Of a DNA stretch of 64,000 bases, positions 55,087-64,000 are shown one piece after another. The notes under the pieces were generated by a model that was given only the letters and a program-made list of their open reading frames with translations, searched no databases and had not been told where the DNA came from. Source of the DNA: Roseovarius nubinhibens ISM (GTDB lineage Bacteria > Pseudomonadota > Alphaproteobacteria > Rhodobacterales > Rhodobacteraceae); the NCBI RefSeq assembly GCF_000152625.1, contig NZ_CH724156.1, forward strand, positions 3,216,602-3,280,601. Reading direction: 5' to 3'. Numbering within the stretch: the stretch's first letter is position 1; the number at the start of each line of letters is the position of its first letter. The position numbers were made by a program, and so were the translations under genes.

Positions 55087-55653
55087 TTAGCCGCGGCGCG
55101 ACTTGATCGCCTGCCAGCCACCCCAGACAACCATCGCCGCCATCACGGCCTTGATCGCGTCGCCGAGCAGGAACGGTGCCATCCAGCTCGACCACAGCGC
55201 TGCCGCCGATTTGCCGAGAACGGCCGCCGGCCATGCGAGGCCCGGGATGTAGAGCAGCAGCGAAATCACGATGCCACAAACGGCGGTCGATACGACACCG
55301 CGTGCGAGACCCTTTTCAACCGCCAGACCGGCCAGATAAGCCATGCCGACAAAGCCATAGAGGAAGCCCGCGGTCGGGCCGAACAGGGCCGGGCCGGTGG
55401 CGCCATTGGCAAAGACCGGAAGACCCATCGCGCCTTCGGCCAGATAGGCCAGAAGCGCCGCCGCGCCAAGACGCGAGCCCAGCGTCAGACCAACGGTCAG
55501 AATGGCAAATGTCTGCAGCGACATCGGCACCGGCCAGCCCACGCTCACCTGTGCAGCAGCTGCAATGAACAGCGATCCGCCCAGCACGAGGGCTGCTTTT
55601 TTGAGGAGGCTGTCAGTGCCAAGAACGGCTTGGCTCAAAACTCTTTCGCCCAT
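55087..55653 (-). CDS. bioY: Biotin transporter BioY
   Basis: Membrane S-component for biotin uptake in ECF-type transporters. 188 residues, six membrane helices. Family marks QVSVGWPVPMSLQTFAILTVGLTLG (in parts) and the central GPTAGFLYGFVGMAYLAGL region. BioMN genes are not in this window; BioY can also work alone. A structured leader or operator dyad precedes it. Confidence 0.9.
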   Translation of the reverse strand: MGERVLSQAVLGTDSLLKKAALVLGGSLFIAAAAQVSVGWPVPMSLQTFAILTVGLTLGSRLGAAALLAYLAEGAMGLPVFANGATGPALFGPTAGFLYGFVGMAYLAGLAVEKGLARGVVSTAVCGIVISLLLYIPGLAWPAAVLGKSAAALWSSWMAPFLLGDAIKAVMAAMVVWGGWQAIKSRRG

Positions 55654-55656
55654 AGG

Positions 55657-55735
55657 TCAAGGTCCTTTCCCTGATTTTTCTTATCTGCACGACTTTTTCG
55701 CTGCGCCTGCTAAAAAGTCAAGCAAAAGACCTTGA
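55657..55735 (-). promoter_or_regulatory. Nested dyads in the bioY leader
   Basis: On the minus strand, TCAAGGTC (55735-55728) can pair with GACCTTGA (55664-55657), which overlaps the bioY ribosome site and ends three bases before ATG. Inside is GACTTTTT/AAAAAGTC (55719-55712 and 55698-55691), a perfect 8-bp hairpin with a 13-base loop. A TAATAAT-like -10 overlaps the outer arm's start, so whether the whole dyad is transcribed is unclear. Confidence 0.5.
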
Positions 55736-55766
55736 TTATTACGCGCCGCAATGGGATTTGCCGCCC

Positions 55767-56432
55767 ATGACCCAGACACATGCACAAGACACCGCCCGCC
55801 CCATCGCGCTCATCACCGGCGCGTCGCGCGGGCTTGGCGCGGCGCTGGCCGAGGCGCTGGCCCCCACCCATCACATCGTCGCCGTCGCCCGCACCGTCGG
55901 CGCGCTCGAAGAGCTCGACGATCGGATCAAGGCCAAGGGCGGCGAGGCGACGCTGGCACCGATGGACATCGCAAACCCCGACGCCATGGCGCAGCTCTGC
56001 CGCTCGATCCATGACCGCTGGGGCAGCGTGGCGCTCTGGGTGCATAGCGCGGTCCACGCCGCACCGCTGACCCTGACCGGGCATCTCGATGCCAAGGATA
56101 TGGAAAAGTCCTTTACCATCAACGCCATCGCCACCGGGCGGCTCATTCCCTTTGTCGCACCGCTGCTGGGCGAGACGGGCACGGCCGTCTTCTTCGACGA
56201 TCCCCGCGCCGGCGAGAAATTCTTTGGCGCCTATGGGGCGAGCAAGGCCGCGCAGATCGCGCTGGCCAAGAGCTGGCAGGCCGAGACCGCCAAGACCGGC
56301 CCCCGGGTGCAGATCCTCGCGCCGAACCCGATGCCCACGGCGACCCGCGCCCGGTTTCACCCCGGCGAAGACCGCGCCACCCTGGCCGATCCCCATGCCG
56401 AGGCGGCCCGCCTTCTTCCCGCGCTGCTTTAA
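55767..56432 (+). CDS. SDR-family NAD(P)-dependent oxidoreductase
   Basis: 221 residues from MTQTHAQD. Rossmann motif TGASRGLGAALA, NxAG-like region HSAVHAA in which the usual NNAG is altered, and YGASKAAQIALAK with YxxxK catalytic residues (Tyr in FGAYGASK). The catalytic Ser position is not clear: the expected SS before Tyr is replaced by DDPRAGEKFFGA. Possibly altered or noncatalytic. Divergent from bioY. Substrate unknown. Confidence 0.82.
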   Translation: MTQTHAQDTARPIALITGASRGLGAALAEALAPTHHIVAVARTVGALEELDDRIKAKGGEATLAPMDIANPDAMAQLCRSIHDRWGSVALWVHSAVHAAPLTLTGHLDAKDMEKSFTINAIATGRLIPFVAPLLGETGTAVFFDDPRAGEKFFGAYGASKAAQIALAKSWQAETAKTGPRVQILAPNPMPTATRARFHPGEDRATLADPHAEAARLLPALL

Positions 56433-56551
56433 CACCCTTGCGTTAATTCCCGCGCAACGCTTGCCGCAGCAGGCCCACCCGGCTAGACAAGACATCAAAC
56501 AGGGGCAGACCGCGCACGCCCCGGCGGGCGCGGGTTTCAGAAGGCGACGCA

Positions 56552-57334
56552 ATGCGCATTCTCATCACCAATGACGACGGCATCTCGGCCCCCGGGCTCG
56601 AGGTCTGCCAGCAGATTGCCAGCGATCTCGCCGGGCCCGAAGGCGAGGTCTGGACCGTGGCCCCCGCCTTTGAGCAATCGGGCGTCGGGCACTGCATCTC
56701 CTACACCAACCCGATGATGGTCTCGGAAATGGGCCCGCGCCGCTATGCGGTGCAAGGCAGCCCCGCCGATTGCGTGCTCGCGGCGCTGCATGACATCATG
56801 GTCGACTGCCCGCCCGATCTGGTGCTCTCCGGCGTCAACCGGGGCAACAATTCGGCGGAAAACGCGGTCTATTCCGGCACCGTCGGCGGCGCGATGGAGG
56901 CCGCGCTCCAAGGCACCCGCGCCATCGCGCTGAGCCAGTATTACGGCCCCGCCAACCGCGATCTCGACGACAAATGGGAGGCCGCGCGCCAGCATGGTCT
57001 CGACACCTGCCGCGCCATTCTCGACGCCGATCTCTGGGGCAATGACGATTACGGCATCTTCTTCAACGTGAACTTCCCGCCGGTCCCCGGCGCCGAAGTC
57101 AAAGGCCGCCGCTCGGTGCGCCAGGGCTTTCGCCGCGACATGGGCTTTGGGGTGAAGCCGCAGCTCTCGCCCTCTGGGCGGCGCTTTCTCTGGGTCACCG
57201 GCGCGCCGCAACAACAGCCGACCGCGCCCGGCTCGGATGCCGATGTCAATCTCGCGGGCTATATCTCGGTGACGCCGATGCGCGCCGATCTCACGGCCCA
57301 TGACGTGCTGGAGCCATTGAAGAGCATCGAATGA
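56552..57334 (+). CDS. surE: 5'-nucleotidase SurE
   Basis: Metal-dependent survival protein that removes phosphate from nucleoside monophosphates. 260 residues. Metal site motif [37 protein letters not shown], and a C-terminal [14 protein letters not shown]. It overlaps the pcm start by four bases, and both with nlpD are a widely conserved stress gene group. Confidence 0.95.
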   Translation: MRILITNDDGISAPGLEVCQQIASDLAGPEGEVWTVAPAFEQSGVGHCISYTNPMMVSEMGPRRYAVQGSPADCVLAALHDIMVDCPPDLVLSGVNRGNNSAENAVYSGTVGGAMEAALQGTRAIALSQYYGPANRDLDDKWEAARQHGLDTCRAILDADLWGNDDYGIFFNVNFPPVPGAEVKGRRSVRQGFRRDMGFGVKPQLSPSGRRFLWVTGAPQQQPTAPGSDADVNLAGYISVTPMRADLTAHDVLEPLKSIE

Positions 57335-57984
57335 CCGCGCTTGACCCCGAAATCGCCGAACGCAAGATGCAGTTCCTGTTCGCGCTCCGCTCCAAGGGCG
57401 TGACCGACAAGACCGTGCTCGAAGCGATGGAAAAGGTCGACCGCGCGCTTTTCGTCAAAGGCTATTTCTCCGACCGCGCCTATGAGGACATGCCGCTGCC
57501 CATCGCCTGCGGCCAGACCATCAGCCAGCCCTCGGTGGTGGGCCGCATGACCCAGGCGCTCGCCGTCTCGCCGCGCGACACCGTGCTCGAGATCGGCACC
57601 GGCTCGGGCTATCAGGCCGCGATCCTGAGCCACCTCGCCCGCCGGGTCTATACCGTCGACCGCCATCAGCGGCTGGTCGCCGAGGCCAATGACATCTTCC
57701 GCGATCTCGATATGGTCAATATCACCTGCCGCACCGTCGATGGCAGCTACGGGCTGCCCGGGCAGGCGCCCTTTGACCGCATCATCGTCACCGCCGCCGC
57801 CGAGGACCCCCCCGGCCCGCTCTTGGCCCAGCTCAAGATCGGCGGTATCATGGTGCTGCCCGTCGGGCAGTCGGACGCGGTGCAGAGCCTGATCCGGGTG
57901 ACCCGGACGGAGACCGGATTTGAGTATGATGAATTGATGCCCGTACGTTTTGTGCCATTGCTCGAAGGGCTGGGGCGGGATTGA
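57331..57984 (+). CDS. pcm: Protein-L-isoaspartate O-methyltransferase
   Basis: Repairs isoaspartyl residues in aged proteins using SAM. 217 residues. Motifs: [36 protein letters not shown] (SAM site), and [21 protein letters not shown]. Translation is coupled to surE (ATGA overlap). nlpD-like gene follows. Confidence 0.94.
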   Translation: MTALDPEIAERKMQFLFALRSKGVTDKTVLEAMEKVDRALFVKGYFSDRAYEDMPLPIACGQTISQPSVVGRMTQALAVSPRDTVLEIGTGSGYQAAILSHLARRVYTVDRHQRLVAEANDIFRDLDMVNITCRTVDGSYGLPGQAPFDRIIVTAAAEDPPGPLLAQLKIGGIMVLPVGQSDAVQSLIRVTRTETGFEYDELMPVRFVPLLEGLGRD

Positions 57985-58069
57985 CGCCTCGGGCCCGCGC
58001 GGCCTAAACGGGCAGAATGAAACTGGGTGAAGCCCCCGAGACAATGGGGCGCAAGCGAGGATACGAGCG

Positions 58070-59263
58070 ATGAGATTGCGAGCAAACCCTGTGGTGATCG
58101 TGGCAGGCGCCGCGTGCCTGACCCTGGCCTCCTGTAGCGAGCCGTTCGATCTGGATCTGCGCGGCCGCACCAGCGGCGGCACCGCCGAGGCGGTCCGCAC
58201 CGCCACCGCCGACCGGCCAACCCCCGACAGCCGCGGCATCATCTCCTACCCCGGCTATCAGGTGGCCGTCGCCCAACGCGGCGACACGGTGCAGACGCTG
58301 GCGCAACGGATCGGCGTCAACGCCGCCGAATTGGCCCGCTACAACGGCATGCAGCCCGGCGACCCGCTGCGCCAGGATGAGCTCGTGGCCCTGCCCGGCC
58401 GCGTCGCCGAACCGGCCGGCGGCCCGATCAAACCCGCAGGCGTCGATATCGAGAGCCTCGCCGGCAGCGCCATCGAACGCGCCGATTCCCAGAAGGTCGA
58501 AACCACCCCCCTGCCCGCCGCCGAAAGCACCGCCCAGCCGATCCGCCACAAGGTGGCGCGCGGCGAAACCGCCTATACGATCGCGCGGCTCTACAATGTC
58601 TCGATCCGCAGCCTCGCGGATTGGAACGGGCTCGGCTCGGATTTCGCGGTGCGCGAAGGCCAGTTCCTGCTGATCCCGGTGCCGAAACCCGGCGAAACCC
58701 GCAAGAGCTTTGACCCGAGCGAGGCCCCGGCCCCCGCCGCCGTGGCGGTGCCCGCCCCCGGCGCAGGCTCGCCCACGCCGGAACCGCCGAGCGCCGCCAA
58801 ACCGCTGCCCAAAGAGGACACCGTCGCCGCCGCCACGCTCAAGAAGCCGCAAACGAGCCCCGGCGACGCCCCCGATCTCGGCAAGGAGCAGACCAAGACC
58901 ACGGCCAAACCGACGCGCATGTCCTTCCCGGTCAAGGGCGACATCGTGCGCGAATATTCCAAGGGCAAGAACGACGGCATCGACATCGCCGCCACCCCCG
59001 GCGCCGCCGTCAAGGCCGCCGACAGCGGCACGGTCGCGGCCATCACCAAGGACACCAATGGCACGCCCATCGTCGTGGTGAAACATGCCAACAACCTGCT
59101 GACGGTCTATTCCAACGTGGACGGGGTCTCGGTCAAAACCGGCGACAAGGTCTCGCGCGGACAATCCCTCGCCAAGGCCCGCAGCTTGGGCTCGAGCGCG
59201 GTGCATTTCGAGGTCCGCCAGGGCTTTGAGAGCCTCGACCCGATGCCCTATCTGACCAACTGA
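58070..59263 (+). CDS. Lipoprotein with LysM and M23 peptidase domains (NlpD-like)
   Basis: 397 residues. Lipobox LTLASC gives a lipid-modified Cys at about residue 22. Two LysM repeats (about 65-115, VAVAQRGDTVQTLAQRIGVN; about 160-205, KVARGETAYTIARLYNVS), a Pro/Ala/Lys-rich linker, then a C-terminal M23 domain (about 280-395) with GIDIAATPGAAVKAADSG and VHFEVRQG. The typical zinc ligand HxH set is incomplete (GIDIAA rather than GIDIAAxxG...H; HFEVR kept), so it likely acts as an activator of amidases like E. coli NlpD/EnvC. Follows surE-pcm. Confidence 0.87.
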   Translation: MRLRANPVVIVAGAACLTLASCSEPFDLDLRGRTSGGTAEAVRTATADRPTPDSRGIISYPGYQVAVAQRGDTVQTLAQRIGVNAAELARYNGMQPGDPLRQDELVALPGRVAEPAGGPIKPAGVDIESLAGSAIERADSQKVETTPLPAAESTAQPIRHKVARGETAYTIARLYNVSIRSLADWNGLGSDFAVREGQFLLIPVPKPGETRKSFDPSEAPAPAAVAVPAPGAGSPTPEPPSAAKPLPKEDTVAAATLKKPQTSPGDAPDLGKEQTKTTAKPTRMSFPVKGDIVREYSKGKNDGIDIAATPGAAVKAADSGTVAAITKDTNGTPIVVVKHANNLLTVYSNVDGVSVKTGDKVSRGQSLAKARSLGSSAVHFEVRQGFESLDPMPYLTN

Positions 59264-59297
59264 TCTTAGGTCCCTCTTGGGGGGCAGCGTGACGTAA

Positions 59298-59334
59298 AAC
59301 CCCGGCAGGCCAAGGGCGTGCCGGGGTTCTTTTT
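59298..59334 (+). terminator. Terminator after the nlpD-like gene
   Basis: AACCCCGGCA (59298-59307) pairs with TGCCGGGGTT (59319-59328) and is followed by CTTTTT. Confidence 0.85.
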
Positions 59335-59362
59335 GGGTATTTGGAACCAGAAAGAGGCGCAG
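59335..59362 (+). repeat. Dispersed 3'-end repeat, copy 4
   Basis: GGGTATTTGGAACCAGAAAG followed by AGGCGCAG, directly after the T tract of the nlpD-like terminator. Confidence 0.8.
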
Positions 59363-59369
59363 TTTTGGA

Positions 59370-60212
59370 TTACCCCGAAACCGCCACGCCCTTGCGCCCG
59401 GCCAGATCGGTGAAATATTGCCACGCCACCCGGCCCGAGCGCGAGCCGCGCGTTGCCTGCCATTCGATCGCCTCGGCGCGCAGGGTCTCGGCGTCGATCT
59501 CGACACCGTAAGCCTCGCAATAGCCCTGAATCATCGCGAGATATTCGTCCTGATCACAGGGGTGGAAGCCGAGCCAGAGCCCGAACCGGTCGCTCAGCGA
59601 GACCTTTTCTTCCACCGCCTCGCTCGGGTTGATGGCCGAGGAGCGTTCATTTTCGATCATGTCGCGCGGCATCAGGTGGCGGCGGTTCGAGGTGGCATAG
59701 AAGACCACATTCTCGGGCCGGCCTTCGATTCCGCCATCAAGGACGGCCTTGAGCGATTTGTAATGCTGATCGTCATGGCTAAAGCTCAGGTCATCGCAAA
59801 ACAGGATGAACCGCGCCGCGCTCTGGCGCAGGAGGCCCAGCAGCCGGGTGACGCTCGGCAGGTCCTCGCGCTGCAACTCCACGATCTTGAGATCATGCCC
59901 CTCGGCCTGCACCTTGGCATGGACCGCCTTGACGAGGCTCGATTTGCCCATGCCGCGCGCGCCCCAGAGAAGCGCGTTATTGGCCGGCAGCCCCTTGGCG
60001 AATTGCCGTGTGTTTTCGAGCAGCGTGTCGCGCGACCGGTTGATCCCCACCAGAAGCGACATCTCGACCCGGCTCACCTGCGGCACCGGTTCGAGCCGAT
60101 CCGGGCTCACATGCCAGACAAAGGCCTCGGCGGCGGTGAAATCAGGAGCGCTCAGCGGCGCCGGCGCCATACGTTCAAGCGCCTCGGCAATGCGCAGCAT
60201 CGGATCGGTCAT
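59370..60212 (-). CDS. DUF815 family ATPase
   Basis: 280 residues. AAA+ motif Walker A in LLWGARGMGKSSLVKA, Walker B in FILFCDDLSF, sensor NVVFYATSNRRHL and arginine-type residues near LSDRFGLWLGF. The family is widespread but its function is not established. It overlaps tatC by four bases (ATGA) and is thus in the tat operon, which suggests but does not prove a link with protein export. Confidence 0.88.
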   Translation of the reverse strand: MTDPMLRIAEALERMAPAPLSAPDFTAAEAFVWHVSPDRLEPVPQVSRVEMSLLVGINRSRDTLLENTRQFAKGLPANNALLWGARGMGKSSLVKAVHAKVQAEGHDLKIVELQREDLPSVTRLLGLLRQSAARFILFCDDLSFSHDDQHYKSLKAVLDGGIEGRPENVVFYATSNRRHLMPRDMIENERSSAINPSEAVEEKVSLSDRFGLWLGFHPCDQDEYLAMIQGYCEAYGVEIDAETLRAEAIEWQATRGSRSGRVAWQYFTDLAGRKGVAVSG

Positions 60213-61144
60213 TTTTTGGTCTCGTCGTCCAGCATCTCTTCGGGATGGGCATCCATGCCCTCCGCGACGTCATCCGCGTCCGCGTCCTCGTCCTCATCGT
60301 CGAACCAGAGCCCTTCGGCGCGCAGACGCTTTTCACGCTCACGCTCCACACGGGCCACGAGGAAGATCGACACTTCGTAAAGGCCATAGACGACGGTGAA
60401 GAGGATGATCTGGGTGATCACATCGGGCGGCGTCACCAGCGCGGCCAGCACCAGAATGCCCACCACCGCATATTTGCGCACCGCCTTGAGCCCCGGCGCC
60501 GTCACCAGCCCCGCCTTGCCCATCAGGGTGAGCAGCACCGGCAGCTGAAAGCAGAGGCCAAAGGCCACGATGAACTTGATCGTGAGGTTGAGATATTCCT
60601 GCGCCGAGCCCTGGAACACCACGCTCAGCGGCGCGGCATTTTGCGGATCGCCATCGGGCAGCGCCTCGCCACCGGTGCCAAACTGCTGAAAGCCCAGGAA
60701 GAAATCATAGGCGAGCGGCGTCACCACGTAGAACGCAAAACTCGCGCCGAGAAAGAACATGAAGGGCGAGGCCACGAGAAACGGCAGGAAGGCGCCCTTC
60801 TCGGATTTGTAGAGCCCCGGCGCCACAAACCGCCACATCTGATTGGCGAGATAGGGAAAGGACAGGATGAACCCGCCCAAGAGCGACACTTTGATCGCCA
60901 CGAAGAACCCTTCTTGCGGGCTGATGAAGATCAGGTCGCAATCCTGCCCCCGCTCGGCCAGCACCTGACAGAGCGGCGAGGTCAGAAAGGTAAAGATAGG
61001 CGTCGCCACGGTGAAACAGATCACCATGCCGATGAGAAACGCCACCACACAGCGGATCAGCCGCATGCGCAGCTCTGCCAGATGTTCGATCAGCGGCGCG
61101 GCGCTGTCTTCGAGCTCATCGCCGGGAATATTGCTGTCGCTCAT
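60209..61144 (-). CDS. tatC: Twin-arginine translocase subunit TatC
   Basis: Receptor for Tat signal peptides. 311 residues with six membrane helices; N-terminal [20 protein letters not shown] and [22 protein letters not shown] are TatC signatures (with the conserved Glu in AELR). A hydrophilic acidic C-terminal tail of about 35 residues follows the last helix. Overlaps tatB and the DUF815 gene by four bases each. Confidence 0.95.
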   Translation of the reverse strand: MSDSNIPGDELEDSAAPLIEHLAELRMRLIRCVVAFLIGMVICFTVATPIFTFLTSPLCQVLAERGQDCDLIFISPQEGFFVAIKVSLLGGFILSFPYLANQMWRFVAPGLYKSEKGAFLPFLVASPFMFFLGASFAFYVVTPLAYDFFLGFQQFGTGGEALPDGDPQNAAPLSVVFQGSAQEYLNLTIKFIVAFGLCFQLPVLLTLMGKAGLVTAPGLKAVRKYAVVGILVLAALVTPPDVITQIILFTVVYGLYEVSIFLVARVEREREKRLRAEGLWFDDEDEDADADDVAEGMDAHPEEMLDDETKK

Positions 61145-61734
61145 GCCTTGTCCTTGGCCTCGGCCGTGGTCTTGCTCGCCGCTTTGGTCGCTGCTGTGCT
61201 GGTCGGTTTTTTGGCCGGTTTGGCCGCCGGTTTGGTTGGGGCCTTCGCGGCCTTCGCCGCCGGTTTTTTCGCCGCCGCAGGTTTGGCCGCCGGTTTCTTC
61301 GCCGCCGCGGTCTTGGCCGTCTTGGTTGCAGGCTTGGCCGCCGCCTCTGCCGCCTTCGCCTCTTCCGCCTTGCGCGCGGTGGCGACCTCGGCGGATTTCT
61401 GGGCGATCTTGTCGGCCTTTTCCTGCCGCGCCGGGTCAAGCTTGGGCTTGCCGCTCTCCATCGTCTGCTTGGTAAAGCTGTCGGTGGATTTCTTCACCTC
61501 GTCCATCGCAGTGTTGAGCGGACGGGTCGCGGCCTTGATCGTCTTCTGGACATCGCTGACCCCGGCCTCATCCGCCGCGTCATTCATCGCGCGGCTGAAA
61601 TCGCGGGCCATGCCCTTGGCCTTGCCCACGAATTGCCCAACGGTGCGGAACATGCCCGGCAGGTCTTTCGGCCCCACGACGATCAACGCCACGACACCGA
61701 TGACCATCAGCTCGGTCCAGCCAAGATCAAACAT
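61141..61734 (-). CDS. tatB: Sec-independent translocase subunit TatB
   Basis: 197 residues. N-terminal helix [20 protein letters not shown] with the Glu typical of TatB, an amphipathic helix, and a long Lys/Ala/Pro-rich tail ([19 protein letters not shown]) beyond about residue 120. Works with TatC in substrate recognition. Ten bases after tatA. Confidence 0.93.
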   Translation of the reverse strand: MFDLGWTELMVIGVVALIVVGPKDLPGMFRTVGQFVGKAKGMARDFSRAMNDAADEAGVSDVQKTIKAATRPLNTAMDEVKKSTDSFTKQTMESGKPKLDPARQEKADKIAQKSAEVATARKAEEAKAAEAAAKPATKTAKTAAAKKPAAKPAAAKKPAAKAAKAPTKPAAKPAKKPTSTAATKAASKTTAEAKDKA

Positions 61735-61743
61735 CTAGGACGC

Positions 61744-61968
61744 TCAGACCTTGTCTTTTTCTTTGTCTGCCGGGGTCACGTCGCGTGCCTCGTCGGCATT
61801 GGCCGTCTCATCTTCAAGCTCTTTCGAGCCTTCGCTGATGCCCTTTTTGAAGGACGTGATGCCCTTGCCCACTTCGCCCATCAGCGACGAGATCTTGCCG
61901 CGCCCGAAAAGCACCAGCACGACAACCGCGATCAGCAGAATGCCCGGCAGGCCGATATTGTTCAGCAT
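61744..61968 (-). CDS. tatA: Sec-independent translocase subunit TatA
   Basis: 74 residues. N-terminal membrane helix ([19 protein letters not shown]) ending in the FG hinge, then an amphipathic helix ([17 protein letters not shown]) and an acidic tail. Forms the Tat pore with TatBC. First gene of the tatABC-DUF815 operon; ATG at 61968. Confidence 0.95.
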   Translation of the reverse strand: MLNNIGLPGILLIAVVVLVLFGRGKISSLMGEVGKGITSFKKGISEGSKELEDETANADEARDVTPADKEKDKV

Positions 61969-62094
61969 GAATTGGTCTCCCTGAATGCAGCCCCGCCGGG
62001 GGCCGCGAAAAGCTCACCTTGTTTATCTAAATGCTCATCGCGGGATGTGGAAGGGCTAAGCGTGCATTCTGCGCCAATTTGCGGAAATTCCGCG

Positions 62095-63216
62095 TCATTC
62101 TATGCGCGATTGCAGATCCCGCTTGGGAAAAAGAAAGCATTTGTCGCGCCGGATCATCAGCCAGAGCGCATTGCCGGGATTGGGCAAAAACACATTCGGC
62201 ACCGTCGCCCGCATCAAGGATCCGTCGTGATCCATGCGAAACTCAACGAGGCTCTCATTGCCCATGAATCGCGCCCGCTGCACCACACCGCGCACCGCCG
62301 TGCCCTCGGCCATGGTCGGGTTCGGGCCGCGCCCGTTGCGGTCGAAATCGATCTTGATATGCTGCGGCCGGATCACGATCTCGACCTCGTCGCCATCGGG
62401 CACACCGGGGGTAAAGAACTGACCAAAGGCGGTCTCGGTGAGCGCCCCATGCACCCGCCCCGTGAGCACGTTCACATCGCTGAAAAACGCCATGCAGTCG
62501 CGGTCGACCGGCGCGTTATAGATGTTATAGGGCGCGCCCTTCTGCACGATCCGCCCGGCCCGCATGAGAGCGATCTCATCGGCCATGCGCATCGCCTCTT
62601 CCGGCTCATGGGTGACCAGCAGAACCGCCGCGCCCTGTTCGCGCAAGATGTCGATCGTCTCGTCGCGGATGCCATCGCGAAGCCGGTTGTCGAGCCCGGA
62701 AAACGGCTCATCCATGAGCATGATCGACGGGTTCGGCGCCAAGGCCCGCGCCAGCGCCACCCGCTGCTGTTCGCCGCCCGAGAGCTCATGAGGATATTTC
62801 GCGCCATATTGGCCAAGCCCCACCCGCTCGAGCAGCTCCGCCACCCGACGCCCCTGCGCGTCCTTGGCACCGCTGAGGCCAAAGGCCACGTTATCGGCGA
62901 CGCTCAGATGCGGGAAGAGCGCGAAATCCTGAAACATAAGCCCGATGCGCCGCTGTTCTGGCGGCAGACCCTGGCCGTTGGCACAGATCAACTCGCCATC
63001 GACGCGGATCTCGCCCGCATCCGGCGTCTCGACCCCCGCGACCATGCGCAGCGTCGTGGATTTGCCACAGCCTGACGGTCCCAAGAGGCAAGTCACCTGC
63101 CCCGGCGGCACCGACAGCGACAGGTCTTCGACCACCGCCCGCCCGCCATAGCGGCGCGTCAGCTTGCTGATCTCCAGTCTCGGGACAGTCGGCTCGGGCA
63201 TCGGCTGCTCTGGCAT
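62095..63216 (-). CDS. ABC transporter ATPase, ferric-iron (FbpC/spermidine-type) family
   Basis: 373 residues if started at 63216 (MPEQPMPEP); a start at 63201 is also possible. Walker A ([12 protein letters not shown]), Q loop (LMFQDFALFPHL), signature (LSGGEQQRVALARAL), Walker B (IMLMDEPFSGLDNRL), switch His (VTHEPEEAMRMAD), and a C-terminal TOBE region (EIVIRPQHIKIDFDRNG). Resembles FbpC/iron(III) importers. No permease or binding protein adjoins it. Confidence 0.85.
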   Translation of the reverse strand: MPEQPMPEPTVPRLEISKLTRRYGGRAVVEDLSLSVPPGQVTCLLGPSGCGKSTTLRMVAGVETPDAGEIRVDGELICANGQGLPPEQRRIGLMFQDFALFPHLSVADNVAFGLSGAKDAQGRRVAELLERVGLGQYGAKYPHELSGGEQQRVALARALAPNPSIMLMDEPFSGLDNRLRDGIRDETIDILREQGAAVLLVTHEPEEAMRMADEIALMRAGRIVQKGAPYNIYNAPVDRDCMAFFSDVNVLTGRVHGALTETAFGQFFTPGVPDGDEVEIVIRPQHIKIDFDRNGRGPNPTMAEGTAVRGVVQRARFMGNESLVEFRMDHDGSLMRATVPNVFLPNPGNALWLMIRRDKCFLFPKRDLQSRIE

Positions 63217-63308
63217 CGGGTGCGGGTTTCCGATCAATTCACTCGGGGATGAACTTCGCAGATAGCAACCCTGCCCCATAGACGCAATCCCAACGGCTTA
63301 AACTGCCG

Positions 63309-64000
63309 TTACCGCCGCGCGCCCCGGCCCAAGAGCACCGCGGCAAAGCCCAGCGCCAGCACCACGAGACAGATGCACAAAAGCTGGCTGTATTTCGGCA
63401 CGTCCGGTAGGATCGCCATCGCCCAGCCATCGCGCGCGAAATAGATCACCGCCCCCGCGAGGGCCACGGCAAAGCTCGCGAGATAGGCCCAGAGCGCGAT
63501 CCGCCGCCCCTGCACCAGCCCGACGATCAGCACCGGGGTGAGAAACATGCTCGCCGTGCCGCTCACCGCCACCGCATCGAACAGCGACTGATTGCCCCAG
63601 AGCGTCAAAAGCGCCCCCAGCCCGGCAAACCCCGCCATCGCGACCCGCCCGGCCCAGAGGCTCCGCCCGCCGCCAAAGCCCCATTCCTCGACCGCCAGCC
63701 GCGCCGCACTGGCCAGCGCCGAATCAAGCGTGCTCAGCGCCGAAATCAAGAGCGACAGCACCAGTGCCAGATAGACCCAGCCCGGAAACATCCCCGCCCA
63801 GGTCCCCAAGAGCTGCCCCTCCACCTCGGCCCCGACGATCCCCGCCTGAATGCCAAAGAGGCCAAAGCCGAGGATGCACAGCAGCGAAATCCAGAACGCA
63901 TGCAGGAACGACCGCCGCGTCGTCTCGGCATCGGCCAGAAACCCGCGATCCATCATCACCGGGTCATGCGCCGGATAGGAAAACACCTGCAACAGCGCCA
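63309..64000 (-). CDS. Sodium:solute symporter family protein (C-terminal part)
   Basis: The gene extends beyond base 64000 and is read on the minus strand, so its N-terminal half is not seen. In the visible part are about six membrane helices; FSYPAHDPVMMDRGFLADAETTRRSFLHAF, in parts, and LSLLISALSTLDSALASAARLA match the SSSF fold (unwound helix and Na+ site region). The reading frame is continuous from the window edge. Substrate not determined. Confidence 0.8.
   Translation of the reverse strand, partial: ALLQVFSYPAHDPVMMDRGFLADAETTRRSFLHAFWISLLCILGFGLFGIQAGIVGAEVEGQLLGTWAGMFPGWVYLALVLSLLISALSTLDSALASAARLAVEEWGFGGGRSLWAGRVAMAGFAGLGALLTLWGNQSLFDAVAVSGTASMFLTPVLIVGLVQGRRIALWAYLASFAVALAGAVIYFARDGWAMAILPDVPKYSQLLCICLVVLALGFAAVLLGRGARR

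Noticed and set aside
60245..61738. Long plus-strand frame opposite tatC and tatB
   Set aside because: Antisense of well-supported tat genes; repetitive Ala-rich translation only.

Overview
The window is one continuous stretch of a high-GC chromosome from an alphaproteobacterium, most likely a Rhodobacteraceae/Roseobacter-group member. This rests on gene content and order: phoR-pstSCAB-phoU-phoB; patatin next to bdhA; cysG-DUF2849-cysI-cysH-DUF934-fpr; tatABC followed by a DUF815 ATPase; surE-pcm-nlpD; alr-mlaE-mlaF. The genus cannot be fixed from the sequence alone. Almost everything is core metabolism and housekeeping. I see no tRNA, rRNA, CRISPR array or prophage, and one complete insertion sequence.

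Layout. 1-7.1 kb: phosphate sensing and high-affinity phosphate uptake, with an 11-bp-periodic Pho-box array before pstS. 7.1-9.4 kb: LysR regulator divergent from glutaryl-CoA dehydrogenase. 9.5-11.4 kb: a complete 1851-bp IS (IS1202/ISNCY-like transposase plus a small passenger ORF) with 26-bp inverted repeats and a 5-bp target duplication, abutting a 28-bp sequence that looks like the chromosomal dif site (11385-11412). The window therefore probably spans the replication terminus. 11.5-13.1 kb: stand-alone RAM domain, aroQ and a LuxR-type regulator. 13.5-15.4 kb: rpsB-tsf. 15.7-18.3 kb: DUF502 protein, patatin-like lipase, 3-hydroxybutyrate dehydrogenase. 18.5 kb: a strong candidate small RNA on the minus strand. 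18.7-26.6 kb: peptide-type binding protein, XRE-cupin regulator, acyl-CoA synthetase, FrnE-like oxidoreductase, MFS and SMR exporters, icd. 26.6-32.6 kb: assimilatory sulfate reduction operon with a divergent Lrp regulator; cysG carries three single-base deletions that cancel out.

32.7-39.4 kb: Ala-rich membrane-anchored protein, infC (AUA start), XdhC-like protein, Pr6Pr membrane protein, large OmpA-like protein and an uncharacterised protein. 39.4-44.9 kb: pyrC, a LuxR-type regulator fused to a catalytically degenerate alpha/beta-hydrolase, pyrE and dnaB. 45.1-51.7 kb: alr, mlaEF, pqiA-like, coiled-coil membrane protein, radA, cvpA, YdcZ-like transporter. 51.9-57.9 kb: purF, methyltransferase, small proteins, bioY, SDR, surE, pcm. 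58.1-64.0 kb: nlpD-like lipoprotein, DUF815 ATPase, tatCBA, an iron-type ABC ATPase and the end of a sodium:solute symporter running off the window.

The most interesting points are: the fused regulator with lost Ser and His catalytic residues and a dense set of dyads upstream of it; the IS placed exactly one target duplication away from the XerC arm of dif; the candidate sRNA; a perfect hairpin between the Shine-Dalgarno sequence and the start codon of fpr; a nested inverted repeat with a perfect DnaA box before dnaB; and a short repeat found four times just downstream of genes.
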